A stretch of DNA of 64,000 bases, taken from positions 216,895 through 280,894 of the forward strand of contig SIJG01000054.1 in assembly GCA_023374025.1 (NCBI GenBank). Reading direction: 5' to 3'. The position numbers and the translations under genes are program-made. Below, in pieces: positions 27,201 to 39,815 of the stretch. Origin of the DNA: Heterodera schachtii. Its lineage: Eukaryota; Nematoda; Chromadorea; Rhabditida; Heteroderidae. The notes beneath the pieces were generated by a model. It saw nothing but the letters and a program-made list of their open reading frames with translations, ran no database searches and had not been told where the DNA came from. How positions within the stretch are numbered: the first letter of the stretch is position 1; every line of letters begins with the position of its first letter.

Positions 27201-28481
27201 TTTTTCAATCATTTAAATGTAAAAAAATGAATTTCACCATTTTTTTGTGTTTTTCTAACTTTAAAGCAATTTAACAAAAAAATAAATAAAAGATTCCCAA
27301 ATTTTTACCAAAATAAGAAAAAAAGATAAAAAATATATATCAAATGACCGACTCATAGGCATGAAATAAAGTGTTTAAATTTATTAATAAATATTTCAAT
27401 TCAGACAATGGATTAAAATAAATTTTATTTATTAAATAAACATATTAACTTTCAATAAAAATAAAATATTGTAATAAATTCAATAATGTCCATTTTTCAT
27501 GTAAAATATTACTTTTATCAAGTAAATTCAAAATATTAATTAAAAATTTATATTGTTAATGGAAAATTAATGAATAATTCTTTACTCTTTATGGTGAAAT
27601 CGATACTGAGAAAATTTCGAAAAAAGCTCCTATTATTTTTAAAATATTCACAACTTCATTGACAAGAGAGTATTAATTAAATCTAAATAAATAAATACCT
27701 AATATTTTTAAGACATGATGGACTCAATCCAATATCCAATCACGGAATTACTTACCTGAGCATGAGATGAAATTAAAATAGAAAAAAATGATAAAAGAAA
27801 AAGAGATAACAAATAAAAAATTAAATATTAAAAGCACTTTGACAAAATTTGTTTATAGAAAGAAACGCTACTTGAGACTGAAGAAAAAACTAATAAAAAT
27901 AAATATAATTAAAATTATTTTCCATATCGAATGCATTTTATTTCATATACTGAGATTGCGACCTTCATAGTCATTCTCATATATGTAAATTTTATTTTTG
28001 CTTATTTTAAAATGGTTCATTAAGTTAAAAAACGATCTTTTAAGTATCATTTTACAATTTATAATTATACTGATGTTTTTTTTAATCACATGCTCAATTT
28101 TACACTTTCATTTGATTATTCTTTTCTGAGAAATTAAAAAAAATAAATTGAATTTAAATATCCCATGTTTATTATTAAAAATTTGTTAGATTATTTATAT
28201 TCTTTGAATATTTTGTTAATTACCAAAAATTTTATAGTTTTTAATCCAAAAAATTATAGTTTTGATCTTTAGTACAATAATTTATCTTAAAAATAAATTA
28301 AATTTACATTATGATGGAATAAAATATAAATTTGATAACATGACAAATGAAATTAACCCGAGTTTAAAATCTTGTAAATTTATACTTAATGCCGTCGTTC
28401 TCATAATGCGCATGTAAATAATATAAAAATTTAATATTTAATATTTTTTTCAATAACTGTGGTTTTTTAAATTATTACTTA
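21261..28481. other. Long AT-rich region, no gene supported
   Basis: A/T-rich DNA. Frames at 24385-24597 and 24831-25049 (minus) and 27788-27970 (plus) have only Ile, Lys, Phe, Asn and Tyr-rich translations and no domains. A frame open over 22737-22847 contains MTTACIQPYSRFKHLAIF in a less A/T-rich island but was not recognised. Other islands: 22206-22252, 25738-25768, 26735-26770, 27085-27120. A CATGAGAT copy lies at 27761. Confidence 0.6.
26486..26511. repeat. Small hairpin (8-bp stem, 10-base loop)
   Basis: TGCACAAC at 26486-26493 pairs perfectly with GTTGTGCA at 26504-26511 across a 10-base loop. It stands alone in A/T sequence just after TTCTTGCAG. It may be a structured RNA, a protein-binding site, or a relic MITE centre; no further context supports a choice. 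Confidence 0.5.
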
Positions 28482-29362
28482 GGGTGTAACATAAATTTCC
28501 GCACAACTTTTTTAAAAGAATTTTTTTATGAATATAAATTTAAAAAACCACAATCATGACCCGAAATATCTGACATTATTATTGAGAATGAGTTTGCTAT
28601 TTATCAGGCAAGAGATAAATCCAATTAGAAAAGTATTTAAGGAGTTAGAGTTGATAATGTAAAAATAGTCATTTTCGAGGTATGTATTTTTGATGGCTAA
28701 TTAAAAGAAAATGAAAAGAGATATAGAGGCAGAGAAAACGTGAGTAAATAGAGCAAAGTTAGGACTATAAAAAATTATAAGAAAAAAATTTTATGACTTC
28801 AAAATGAATTATTGGAGGGCCGAGTCTAAAAATGGTCTCCAAAAACGGCATTTTTCAAGACCATCAAATAACAAAATGTTTTAAAAGTGGTTTTGGAAAT
28901 TCCGAATTTAATTAAATCTAAGTAAATTGACCACGCTGAGTCCGAATATGGCCTTAGATTTGGTCTTTGGGTTCTCAACAAACCTGTACAGCTCCAACTT
29001 CATGCATGGAGTTGGAGCAGTACAAGCTCAGGGTTAAAAAATAGGTCAAATTAAAGGCCATATTCGGATTCTACTGGTCTAATTTGTACAGAAAACCTTC
29101 TTTTTTGTTATATCAGGTTACCTTTTTGACCATAAAAAATTCGAGAAAAATTAGTGGGCCAATTTTAAATTTTTGCATGGTCGGAAAAAAATACTAAAAA
29201 AATTGATCAAGCAAATAAAAAATAAAACAATGGCATGGAATCAAAGAAGACATTATGACGAACAAAATAAAAAAAGAATTATTAAAATAACTGCAGAAAT
29301 TACGGAGTTATGAATTTTTGAATTTGTCAAAAAAAATTAGTGCGGAAACTTATGTTACACCC
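28482..29362. mobile_element. 881-bp Tc1/mariner-type non-autonomous element
   Basis: The ends GGGTGTAACATAAATTTCCG and, inverted, GGGTGTAACATAAGTTTCCG match over 23 bp with a single difference (terminal repeats at 28482-28504 and 29340-29362). Similarity weakens further in. The element is flanked by TA on both sides (28480-28481 and 29363-29364), the target duplication of Tc1/mariner-class elements. No transposase motifs are readable in any frame, so it depends on a partner elsewhere. The interior has normal composition and contains a nested palindrome at about 28930-29075. Confidence 0.85.
28930..29075. repeat. Nested imperfect palindrome in the centre of the 881-bp element
   Basis: TCCGAATATGGCCTT at 28941-28955 is matched exactly by its reverse complement at 29054-29068. 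At the centre GCTCCAACT (28991-28999) pairs with AGTTGGAGC (29010-29018) around a 10-base loop. Between these, flanking words such as TTGACC/GGTCAA and GTACAG/AGTAC also pair with breaks. Such a structure could fold as a long hairpin RNA. It may be a second MITE inserted into the first, or an internal feature of the family. Confidence 0.8.
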
Positions 29363-29388
29363 TAAGTATATATTAAGGTTTTTATAAG

Positions 29389-29455
29389 TAGAGCCGGACT
29401 TTTAGGCACGTAAATTTTCAAATAGGCACCTGTAACAGGCACGAAAATAAAAAAA
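29389..29455 (+). mobile_element. Left-end fragment of the hAT-like AGGCA family
   Basis: Begins TAGAGCCGGACTTTTAGGCA, matching the left end at 39420 (TAGAGACCGACTTTTGAGGC), and continues with two more AGGCAC words. It fades out by about 29455 with no right end found. A truncated, unannotatable remnant of the same family as 42819-43331, inserted just 25 bp after the 881-bp element. Confidence 0.5.
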
Positions 29456-31278
29456 AAAACTTCTAATGGGGAAATCCAAAGGCTTTTTTTTGGTCATAAA
29501 AGATAGCAAAATAATTTAAAAAATTTTGGTGCCCTGCTCATTTAGATTGATTAAAAATGACAAAGTTAGTCAATTTTGTTATTTGCCATATTATCACATT
29601 ACGACATCAAAATTATATGTCGTTGTTAATATTGAAATTTTAATGATAAAATTTCAAATATTTAATAATATAAGAAACCATTAGCCAACAATTAAAAAAT
29701 AAATAAATGTATCAATGGGACACTAAATTTTTTAATTTTTGAAAGTTAAAATATTAAGCATTTTAAGAAAGAATTTAATTAATAAAAAATTAACAAAAAA
29801 ATAATAAAAAGTTTCTTTAAATTTTGTATAAAATGAAATTGAATCATAAATAACAAATAAAATTTTTTCTTTTATTCGTAATTTTACAAACAACTAAAAA
29901 TTAATATAAAAAATGAAGCCAAAAAAGATCCTAATTTTTTTGACTTTATAAAATCAATAATATTAAATAAAATGAACATAATTTTAAAAAATTAAAATAA
30001 TAAAAATCAAAATCCGAAAATGATTAACAAATTCAAATGCAAAACTCATAGAATTATAAAATTTCTATTTTATTAATATATGGGTTTATTTTATATTAGT
30101 TATTTTAAAAAGAAATTAAATTAATTTTAGTTTATAAAAATAATAAAAAATTGACTAATGAATTAAAAAAATATTTTTTTGCTAATTCATTCTTTATGTA
30201 ACACCAAAAAAAAATTGAGTCATAAACAATAACCAATAGTTCTTTTAATAATTTGCTTTATTAATTAAGAAATGATTTAAATAAATAAATTATGAAAAAG
30301 AACATATTAAATATTAATTTACAATTATTTACAAATGAAAAAAACAACAACAATTACCTTAAATTGTTTCGTGAGGCTAGTTTTATTTACCGGTATGTTC
30401 GCATATTTTCCTTTGCTATTATTAGTACTGTTTTAAATTATTCAGTTAATTCATAATTAATCATGAATAAAATGGCCCTGAAATTTCGGTTGTGTCGGAA
30501 AATGGTTGTTTTTTGAAAAGTTAATTTTACTGGTGATTCATTCCTTTTTTGTTTAATATTCATAAATTAATTTCCCATCTTTAGTTTATTTTTTATTTAT
30601 TTTTCGTATTTTTCAAAAGTATATGTTTTGTTTGTTAATTGAATTATGATTTTTAAACAATATAAAAAGATGAACATATTGCATTAACAAATAAAATTAA
30701 TTAATCAAAATAATTGATCAATATTTTTTCTGATTGAAAATTTAATAAAATTTATTGATTTAGAGCAGAAATTTATGCCGATATGTTTATAAATATTTAA
30801 TTCTTTATTTTACCGGTTTCATTTAGATGTACCAAAGATTAAATTAATTTATTGAATTTAAGATGATATTTTGACGAGAAAATGTTTATAATTGCAATAT
30901 TTTGAATTTATATGTGAATTTTACTTTTTCATATTCAGTGAATGGATAATATGAAAAGAAAAATTGCAAAATTATTTCTTTTGCATAAATTTTTTTTTGT
31001 ATTATGAATTATATATTAAAGTAGTTGTTATCAATCATCACTTCGTTCTTCTTTAACTTTTGATTAATAAGCATATTTAATTAATGTTTTGATGTATATA
31101 AATTTAACTATTTTTATAAATGGGTATTTTCTTATAACCGTTTAATTATTTTATATTCTTTACATTTATAGAATTGTAAATTATATTCAATTTAGCTTTT
31201 AATATAAAATAAAAGAAATAACATTTTTTCATTTTTTTAAATTTTGTTTACCTTTTTAATTGTACATGTTACTCAAGA
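29456..31278. other. AT-rich region, no gene supported
   Basis: A/T-rich DNA with a mixed island at about 30360-30530 (TTTCGTGAGGCTAG, ACCGGTATGTTCGC, GGTTGTGTCGGAAAATGG) that was not recognised as coding or repetitive. Confidence 0.6.
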
Positions 31279-31654
31279 GCTTTTTTAGCGTTATATAATT
31301 TAATTTTTCTCGACGTTTATGAAGATCCGTGCGGTTCGCCCATTGCCATCGATAAACTATGAATAATAAATAAAAAGCAATTTTTTGTTCTTTATTTAAT
31401 AAAAAAAATTATAAAATATAAAATCAATTTATCAATCCTAATAATCCCCATTGAATCTTAAAAGAACATAAATTCGATTTTTTTATAGCTTATCTCAATT
31501 TTTTTTATCGTTGTATAATTTAATTTTAACTCGATATTTAAGAAGAGCCGCGCCGCGCCGTTCGCCCATTGCCATCGATAATCTATGAATAATAAATAAA
31601 AAGCAATTTTTTATTCTTTATTTTAATAAAAAATTATAAAATATAAATCGATTT
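31279..31654. repeat. Two-copy diverged tandem repeat (copies ~155 bp, period ~215 bp)
   Basis: Copy 1 (31279-31431) and copy 2 (31488-31654) share TATAATTTAATTTT, then TTCGCCCATTGCCATCGATA, CTATGAATAATAAATAAAAA and GCAATTTTTT, in the same order and orientation. Upstream of the shared GTTCGCCC core, copy 1 has GATCCGTGCG while copy 2 has an expanded AGCCGCGCCGCGCC. The conserved core is mixed-composition, the rest A/T. Biological role unknown; no open frame spans the copies. Confidence 0.85.
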
Positions 31655-34208
31655 AACAAATATTATTTTATCAAAAATATTTGTTTTGTTAGTTAATTTT
31701 GAATATTACTTTATTTATTTAATAGAAATTACATTTTTATAGTTTTGTTAAGGTGTTTATTTAATCTTTAATTCCCTTTTGTTTTTCTTTCTATTTTTTA
31801 TTTTCTTGGTTATTATTTTTTATTCATAGATATTTTTAATAGTGCAGAGTGAAACGATCTTCATTTCACCTATATCGTTGTTTTCATCTGTTCGTTGTTG
31901 GATTGAAACGAACCAAATGTTTATTTCTAAAAAATTTTTGGAATTATGTAACCAATTATTTAAAATTTTTATTTATTAAAATAATAAAATAAAATGATAC
32001 ATTGGTTTAGATTTTTCAAGAATATTCCATTTTATTCTTATATTAACTCAAAAAATCTTTTTGTTTAAAATTTTATAATTTAAATTCTTTTCTTTATTTT
32101 TTTAAATTTATTAAAATAATTTTTTAATTAAAACGATACCACTTGATTACTCCTAAAAGAATTCTCTGAATTTCCAGACTAACTCACTTAGTCCAAGATC
32201 TATTTATTTGTATTTTTTATTAAAAAATTTTTTAACTTTTTCATTAAGAACACATTAGTTTGAATTTTCTTTAAATTTTTTTTAAAATAATTACAAGGCA
32301 TAAAAAAATAATAATATTGTTAATTAATTAATTGAAAATCAAATTTGAAAAATTTATAAGATATAATCAATTCTCAGTATACGATAGAATTTACCAAAAT
32401 ATTTAAACATATTTTAAAAATAATTTTTGAATAATTCTCAAATGAACGAAAATAAAAATTTAGTCCAAACGGTAAATAAATAAAAACACAAATATCAATT
32501 ATTCATTTTAAAATCTTCAAATAAATAAAAATAAATCATAATATTAAATATGAATTTATTAAAGTTTTGAAAAAATTATAGTTCCCCTATAATTATAGAT
32601 TATATCAATAAATTTATTAACGATTCAGTAAATATTTTAATTTAATTTTTGGAATCAGTGAAATAAAAAATATACATTTATTAATATAGAAAGCTTCGTC
32701 GACACTGAAGTGCAATCATGGGCGATTTGACATGAAAATAAATTATGCACTGAGAAATATTTTATACAATAAAAGTGATCGACTAATTGGTATGAAACAA
32801 ACAGAGCAAAATTATTAATACATTTTATAAACCAAATTTAAATAAATATTAATAATCTAATTTTACTTTTGTTACGTGGGATGCGAGTCCTGCTCCCGAT
32901 ATAGAAATTATTAAAGTGTTTCCTAAAATTATTGCAGCAAATAATAATTGACTAATAAATAAAAAAATATTTAAAAGAATAAAGAAAGAATAATTATTAA
33001 AAACACAAAAAAGAAAATAATACATCATACCGAAATCATTATAATTAAAATGCATTAATTTACTGAAAATGCGGATATATTTTTTCAAAAGGCGCAATAC
33101 ATTTTTATAGGCAAATCTCACCAACTTCAAGCGTTACTCTCAATTGATCGTGAGTGGGTCGATACAAATAATTATGCATATATAATTTTGGTATCAAAAT
33201 AATCGAACCTTTAAGAAAAGAAAAGAAAATATATATATTAAAACAGCGAAATAAAAAAAGCACATTAAAAATTTTTTAAAAATAATTATAAAGTAATTAA
33301 TCTATAAAAATCTTTTTTAGTTATGCTAAAATAATATAATATAATATTAATCGAAGAAAACCAAAGTATGCAATATAAAAGGGAATTTCACTGAAAGTAT
33401 GTGATTCAAATTCAAAACCAAACTACAGATTTATTTAAAATGGTATTAACTGATTTTTTACATTATTTTTAATGAATTAATATTTATTATTTCAGACATA
33501 TAAAAAATAAATGGAATAAAATTTTTTAATCAATTTTACAATAATAATTTAATTTCTTCAAAAATTATATAGTAATAATAAACAAAATAACAAATCAATC
33601 TTATGTAAAAAAATATATAATATTATTTTTTTTAAATGTACATAAAATAGGCATTAAATTGATATAAAAATGCGGCGTAATAGAATAACATAAATTCGCT
33701 GTATTGAATATTAATTTTTTATTATAATTAAACAATTATATTAATTTATATAAATTTAAAAATACCGAAAAATATTAATACAATAAATGAAAAAAGCAAA
33801 CAAATAATTTTTAATATTTAAATATCAAAATAACTTTAATTTCAAAAAATAAATAATTTAATTTAATAGCGAAAAATAATTTTAATTTTTAATAATAAGT
33901 TGAGAAGATCTACAGGTCTGAGTCAAAAGATAAAAAACCTAAATAAATTTATAGCCTGATATAATACTTTCAAAAATTAAAATTATTTAACATGACCATA
34001 TTTTGCCATTTTTATTATTAAATTTGATTTTACTTTATTTAGTATATTTCGTTTCTTTAAGGTAAGTAATTTTGACATATTTCTATATTTATTTCATTAA
34101 TATGAATGAAAACTAAATATAATTATTTTTCTCTTTTTATTGTAATATTTCAAAAGAATGCTGCTGTTTAAATTTATTTGCATTTAATTTCAGAAATTAG
34201 TTAAATCG

Positions 34209-34254
34209 ATTATTATTATTGTTATTGTTATTAATTATTATTATTATTATTTAA
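34209..34254. repeat. (TTA)n-like microsatellite
   Basis: Degenerate trinucleotide tract made of TTA and TTG units, about 15 units with one interruption near 34233. Simple-sequence repeat. Confidence 0.8.
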
Positions 34255-34832
34255 TATTATCAAGCAGACAAATAATTGATAAATTAATTAAAAAAGAAAC
34301 CAGATTAAAAAATTTAATTATTAATCATCTAAATCTAAAGTATTTATACTATAAAAATTTATTAAAAAATGTAGTTTTTAATTGAAAAAAATAATTATAA
34401 ATAGTAAATGAATTATATGTACGGGATAATCTAAATGATTTTGCCAAAAAAAATAAAATTTTAAAATTTTCAAGAAAAATTTAAAAAAATTTTATTTTAA
34501 AGTTTATATTTTTGAAAACCTATGTTTTATTATAAACAAAATTTGCTGAATTTCCATCAAAAGAGCAAAATAAAATATGTCTTTTTTATATTTTCCTGAG
34601 AAAATTATCATTAGGGTCAAAAATGAACATTTTGAAAAATTTTTTTTATTCCAAATGAAAGACATGATTCCAAAGAGATATTTAAAATAACTCTTTGAAT
34701 TGAAAAACTGTCATAAGTTAAATTTGTAAGAAGAAATAAAAATTAAATACTAAGATAATATTTTGGTAATTTCATGTAAAACATTTTATATGATTGTCCG
34801 TGATTATATGGAAAAGTATCGATTCTAGTCGG

Positions 34833-34864
34833 TTTTACGCGTCCATGGCATTTTACGCGTCCCA
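34833..34864. repeat. Double TTTTACGCGTCC motif
   Basis: TTTTACGCGTCC occurs at 34833-34844 and again at 34852-34863, 19 bp apart. ACGCGT is rare in such A/T-rich sequence. It could be a pair of protein-binding sites or a relic of a short tandem repeat. No adjacent gene is visible to regulate. Confidence 0.6.
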
Positions 34865-37800
34865 AAAAAGTTTTTGAATTATTACTTATTAATTAAAAAA
34901 TATTTGTAGAAAATGATTCATTTAAATAATATATATAAAATTCCTATTATTTAAAATAAAAAAGCTGAACCTAATTCATAGGGTTCAAAATTACCTAATC
35001 ATAAATCTTTACAACAGTTGACAGTTAATTAATTATCAAAAAAAATAGTTAGCAAAAAATTTTTATTGAAAAATAAATCAAATGCAAATGAGAAAGAGAA
35101 ACATTATATTACAGAAATTAAATTTGTATATTTACGAAAATAAATTATTAATGAAAAACTAATATATGTTGCAACATAAAATATTTATCTAATTAATTTA
35201 AACAAAATAGTATTTATATTTATTTATAAATATTTATTGCAACAAAAATATTTAAATGAACTTGCTTTAATAAAATCCATTAAATTTTCGTATCAAAATT
35301 AACATTAAAATAATATAAATGATATAACATTCAAAAAACTAAATAACTAATTGAAATTTTAATATATAAATTTTGTTTAATACCATTGAATTAATAAAAA
35401 CATTATAATGAATTTACTCACTTTAATGGTGAAAACTTTACATGATTAATGAAAATATAAAATAATACCAACTTTCAGATAAATACAAATTATTTAAAAC
35501 ACTAAATAAAAAATTTTAATAAACTTAACGGAGAATGTAAAAATTCACGCCAAATATTTTTGAGTTGATCCTTAACAAACAAATTCATTATTTTTAATTT
35601 TAAAGTTTATTTTTTAAATGATTTGCGAAGGATCCAGTGATATAAATCGACGACTTTTTTTTGCTTTATAAAACTAAAAAATTTTATTTTACCATATATT
35701 ACTATTTATGTATTTTATTGAATAAAAAAATAAAATGAGATTTCGTGTAATTTTAATTTCACAAATTTATAAACCATTCAAACAAAAAAAAAGAATAATA
35801 GTACAACTATAAACATTATATATTTTAAATATTATTATAATCATAAACAATAAAATAATTTTTTTAATTAAAAATTTTCAGAAAATTTTATTGCTTAAAA
35901 TAAAACATTCAATATTTTAACATTGTCAAAATTACAAATCTTAAAAAGATGTACATCCTGTAAACAGTTTATAAAACAATGAATTAAATTATCTACTTTG
36001 CTAAAAAATAAACTTCTATTGCTTTAATAAATAATATTTTTTCAATTGTGGAAATAAAAATATATACATACAAATGAGAAGCCACATTAAAAAACAGTTT
36101 ATACAGAGCATAATGAATAAATACAAGCGAAATGGCTGTAGAATATTATAATATTCAATTGCTTTACAAAATGTCAAAGATCACAGAATAAAAAATAGCA
36201 ATAAAAATACATTTATGCAATCAGTGCAAAATTTTGTTAAGCATATTTATTTAATTATAAAAAACAAAACAAAACAAATGCGATCAAAATTATAAAATTC
36301 TTATAATAACATATCAAAAAAAAAACACATATAAATTATATTGTATTTAATTTAAATATTCAACAATAAGCTGTTGAGAATGTGCTACGTACCACTTACC
36401 AAGGGTGCGAAAAAGTGCATTTGTAAAATAAATTATTATACAAACAAGAACAATTATAAAAGGAAACAATTAGAAAATAAATGAATAAAAATAATTAAAA
36501 TTAATTTTATTACATGTTGATATATATTATCAAAAAAATTTAGACGAAAAAGTAAGAAAAAACACATTCTTAAATAATTAAAATGATTAAACTAATCATA
36601 AAATAAATTGTTAAATAAAATAATACATTTTAAAGTATAATTTAATAAATTTTATAATAGTTTAATAATGAATTGTTAAATGGCCTTTTTCAACTAAAAA
36701 AATTAAGAGTAGTATGAAATACAATAAATTTTAATGCAAATTTTATAATTTTTATGTCTCGTGAATGGATTTTTTAGTATCGTCGAATACAGCAGCATTT
36801 TCTATATTAATAAATTTTTATTTTTTTTGAAAAATAATTTTAATTTTAAATAATTAAAAATATTGAAATTTTAGATTTCATTTAAAATAAAATACATTCC
36901 GTTTTTATTTTTCTTAAGAAGGAAAAAAAATAATAATTTATTTAATTAGTAGATTTATTTTATTAAAATTTGTTTATTGTTACCAAAATTATTTTATTAA
37001 TTTGTAGTAAGGTCGGGTCAGGAGATTATAAAAAAATTAATGAACAAATAAAATTCTTAGAATATACTTCCGTAATTAAGGGGATCAAAAAAGCCGTAAG
37101 CTATTTTTAAATTTTTAAAAAATCCAACCGAAAACTGTATAAAACTATTTTATGATTAGAATAAAAGATTTCCAAAAATTTAAGAAGCGAAACTCCCAAA
37201 ATATGGATTAAATAGGGGCTAAAATAACTTAAATATTGACAAATTCAGAATTGTGATTGAAAACTCAGTGCCGATAGGCATAGCCGAAAAAAAATTAAAA
37301 ATTAATTTATGAATTTATGAAGTGAATTTTGCATTGAACTCTCTTGAGTTAAGTTTGTCTTTATTGTTAGTGAGGTTTAAAAAATATTTATAATATAATT
37401 AACTTCTTAATTTTAAGTAATTAATTACTTATTTTTTATTATTTGTCACAAGTAATTTATAAACTAGTATTAAATAATCTTTGAATTTTTTAAATAATTT
37501 AAGAAATTTAATATAATCACTTCATATGTTTTTTTAAACATTTTTCTATTAATTTATTATATAAAACAATTCAAAAATAATAATTATTAATTTTACCATT
37601 TAATAATCTCTTGGCACGACAGCCATAGCCGTGTCAGCGGAGAAATTTTTTAATCCAATGTGATCATTATAAAAATATTAATAATTTAAGTATAAAATAA
37701 AAGATTTTTAAACTTATTATTATAAAAATACACTGTTAACTTTTCTTTCACTATTATTTTCATTAATGAATTTTATGAACTTATTTTATAATATTTTTAT

Positions 37801-38619
37801 AACTTTTTCTATATATTTAAGATACAAAATTCCTGTACAATTTAATAAACTGATTGTTTACTTTATTTTATTAAAAAATATTTACCTCTGGGAGTGATCG
37901 GAAGGGGCGTTCCCTCCCTCTGATTGGTTGAACCTTTTGCGCCTTACAATACTCTAACGACTAACATTTATAAACTAATTAAAGTTCCAGTTGTTGAATT
38001 AAATTATTAAATGAATTAATAACTTTATTGTAATAATTATTCTTATTCAGTTTATTGTAAATTAAATTATTAAAAACAGATTATTGAGTAGTACAACATA
38101 ATTTAGATACGAAATGTCGAACGAAATTATGATTTGCTTTCATTTTTTAATTTTTAATTATGTTTAAAAGTAATAATCACTTTATTTATTTTATTTAATT
38201 AATTGTAAAATTAGTTTATTTGTTATCTTTTATCTCTTTTTATTTTTTTATTTCACGACCAAAAAATCTTTTTAACCTTGCTGTTTAGTTGTCGCTTCTC
38301 GAGCTTCTTCGATTCGGTTGTTAGTAATATCTGCCCTTAAATAACCGACAAAACGACTGCTATATTTTTAATTGTAAGCAGAATCATTTTTTTAATCATG
38401 CGTAATTTCCGATTTTTATTAAATTAATCGAAATTACCTCATGTCGCCCTATTCATGGCTAAGAATTTTTACGCAAAAAAATTGGGTGAAAGCTGATATT
38501 TTTTTAAGTTTGCTAAATATATCTTATTCTTTATTTTTTTTTAAATCAAAATAATTTATTCGGCAGTTGTTAATTTTTCATTTTTTCATTGTTGAATTTT
38601 GTTCCACTGCTTGCATGTA

Positions 38620-39060
38620 GCAAGGTACCGGTAAAGGAAACGGTTGCTCAAAATGAGAATTACAAGAGCCGATTTCTCTTATAGTGGGAGTACCGGTAAA
38701 ACTGGTAAACCCCGAGCTGGAATTATTCATGAAAATTTGGAAAAGGTAAGGAAATTTTCAAATGGAAAAGATCTAGCCAATTTTAAAAACAATCTAAAAA
38801 TTGGAAAAATTTTTTTAAAGGAAAACCATAAACCAATTTTAGGTATTCTTCGGTTTTGGTCATACACCTCAAAATTTAAAACTAGGGTTGCTCCCCAACC
38901 CCTCTGGAAAAATTATTTGGTTTCTTAAATATGCTTATAATTTTGAAATTTATGGCATAATGTTACTATTTTATCAAGAAATTTTAAGGTCTGACGCGAC
39001 GCAAAATTTTTTTGGTGTTTGAACCTGAATGTACTAAAATTTCCAATTTTGCATTTTCCT
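38620..39060. other. Mixed-composition island, probable repeat remnant
   Basis: About 440 bp with clearly higher G+C. GTACCGGTAAA occurs at about 38624 and 38690, the second followed by ACTGGTAAACC. A plus frame of 94 codons (38644-38928, TTG start) is open but its translation (GSTGKTGKPRAGIIHENLEK) has no known domain. The word TGACGCGACGCA at 38992-39003 recurs exactly at 57489-57500. No terminal repeats were found. It is more likely a decayed transposon than a gene. Confidence 0.35.
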
Positions 39061-39419
39061 CACCAAAATCTTTAAAATTGATAATGGGAGACTAAAAATA
39101 TAAAATTAGATACATTTTTGATCGAATAAATTGTAAAAATAACTGATTTGAAAAAATGTTGTAAAATGTTCTTACTTTTGCGCCTAAAATCTTATTAATG
39201 AAATTTAAATGAATTTTTTACTGTGCAACTAATTTATGCATATTATTTTTTTAGATTTTTATTTGTAATTTTTTTTAAATTTATTTTATTCATAAAACAT
39301 AATTTAATCAAATGATGATTAAAACTAATCAAATTCTTATTCATTTTCAAAAATATTTAGACTTTATATCAATGTGTCTTCCCTTATAACGTAATTAGAA
39401 TAAAAAATATTTTATTACT
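39061..39419. other. AT-rich intergenic DNA
   Basis: Plain A/T-rich sequence between two islands. No feature seen. Confidence 0.6.
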
Positions 39420-39815
39420 AGAGACCGACTTTTGAGGCATATGCCTTTTTTTCTGCCACTAGTTTCGATATATTATGCATAAATAACGCATTTTCCACTT
39501 AGTCTGAGGCTTCTACGTTGACTTTTATTATGCCTTTTTTTGCCTTTTTCGGGATTTTCGTGCCTTAAATGCCTTTTTTGGCATTTTTCCCTTTTGGTGC
39601 TTTTTTGGCATTTTTTCCGAAAAATTACATAAAATAATGCAATAAAATCGGGAAATTAAACCCTTAAGAAATGATTTGAAATTTTTTCAGAAAATACACC
39701 CCCCAAGAATTCAAATTTTTTTTTTTAAAATACACCCCTAAGAAATGAACTGAAAATTTTTTCAAAAATCACCCCTAAGAATTAAAATTTTCCTAAAAAA
39801 TTGATCGCCAAAATT
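39420..39815 (+). mobile_element. Truncated hAT-like element, AGGCA/TGCCT family
   Basis: Starts TAGAGACCGACTTTTGAGGC and shows, in order, the same blocks as the complete element at 42819: GCATTTTCCACTT (GCATTTTCCGCTT), TTCTACGTTGACTTTTAT (TGTCTACGATGACTTTTAT), a run of TGCCTTTTT repeats at 39530-39610, and AAATACACCCCTAAGAA. The last block occurs here two or three times. The right terminal repeat is missing; the copy decays into A/T by about 39815. No transposase is encoded. Confidence 0.7.

Larger units (their letters stand above)
31655..38619. other. Long AT-rich region, no gene supported
   Basis: The minus-strand frame of 93 codons at 32849-33130 is rich in Phe, Leu and Ile with no domain. 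Its last 15 codons (SGAGLASHVTKVKL) fall in an island and are less A/T-derived, but I do not recognise them. Other islands: 31848-31920, 32690-32760, 36373-36420, 36760-36800, 37610-37645, 37890-37965, 38285-38365. No transposon ends seen. Confidence 0.6.

Noticed and set aside
32849..33130. 93-codon minus-strand open frame
   Set aside because: Dominated by Phe, Leu, Ile and Asn codons, no domain, no conserved neighbour; frames of this length are expected by chance at this A+T content.
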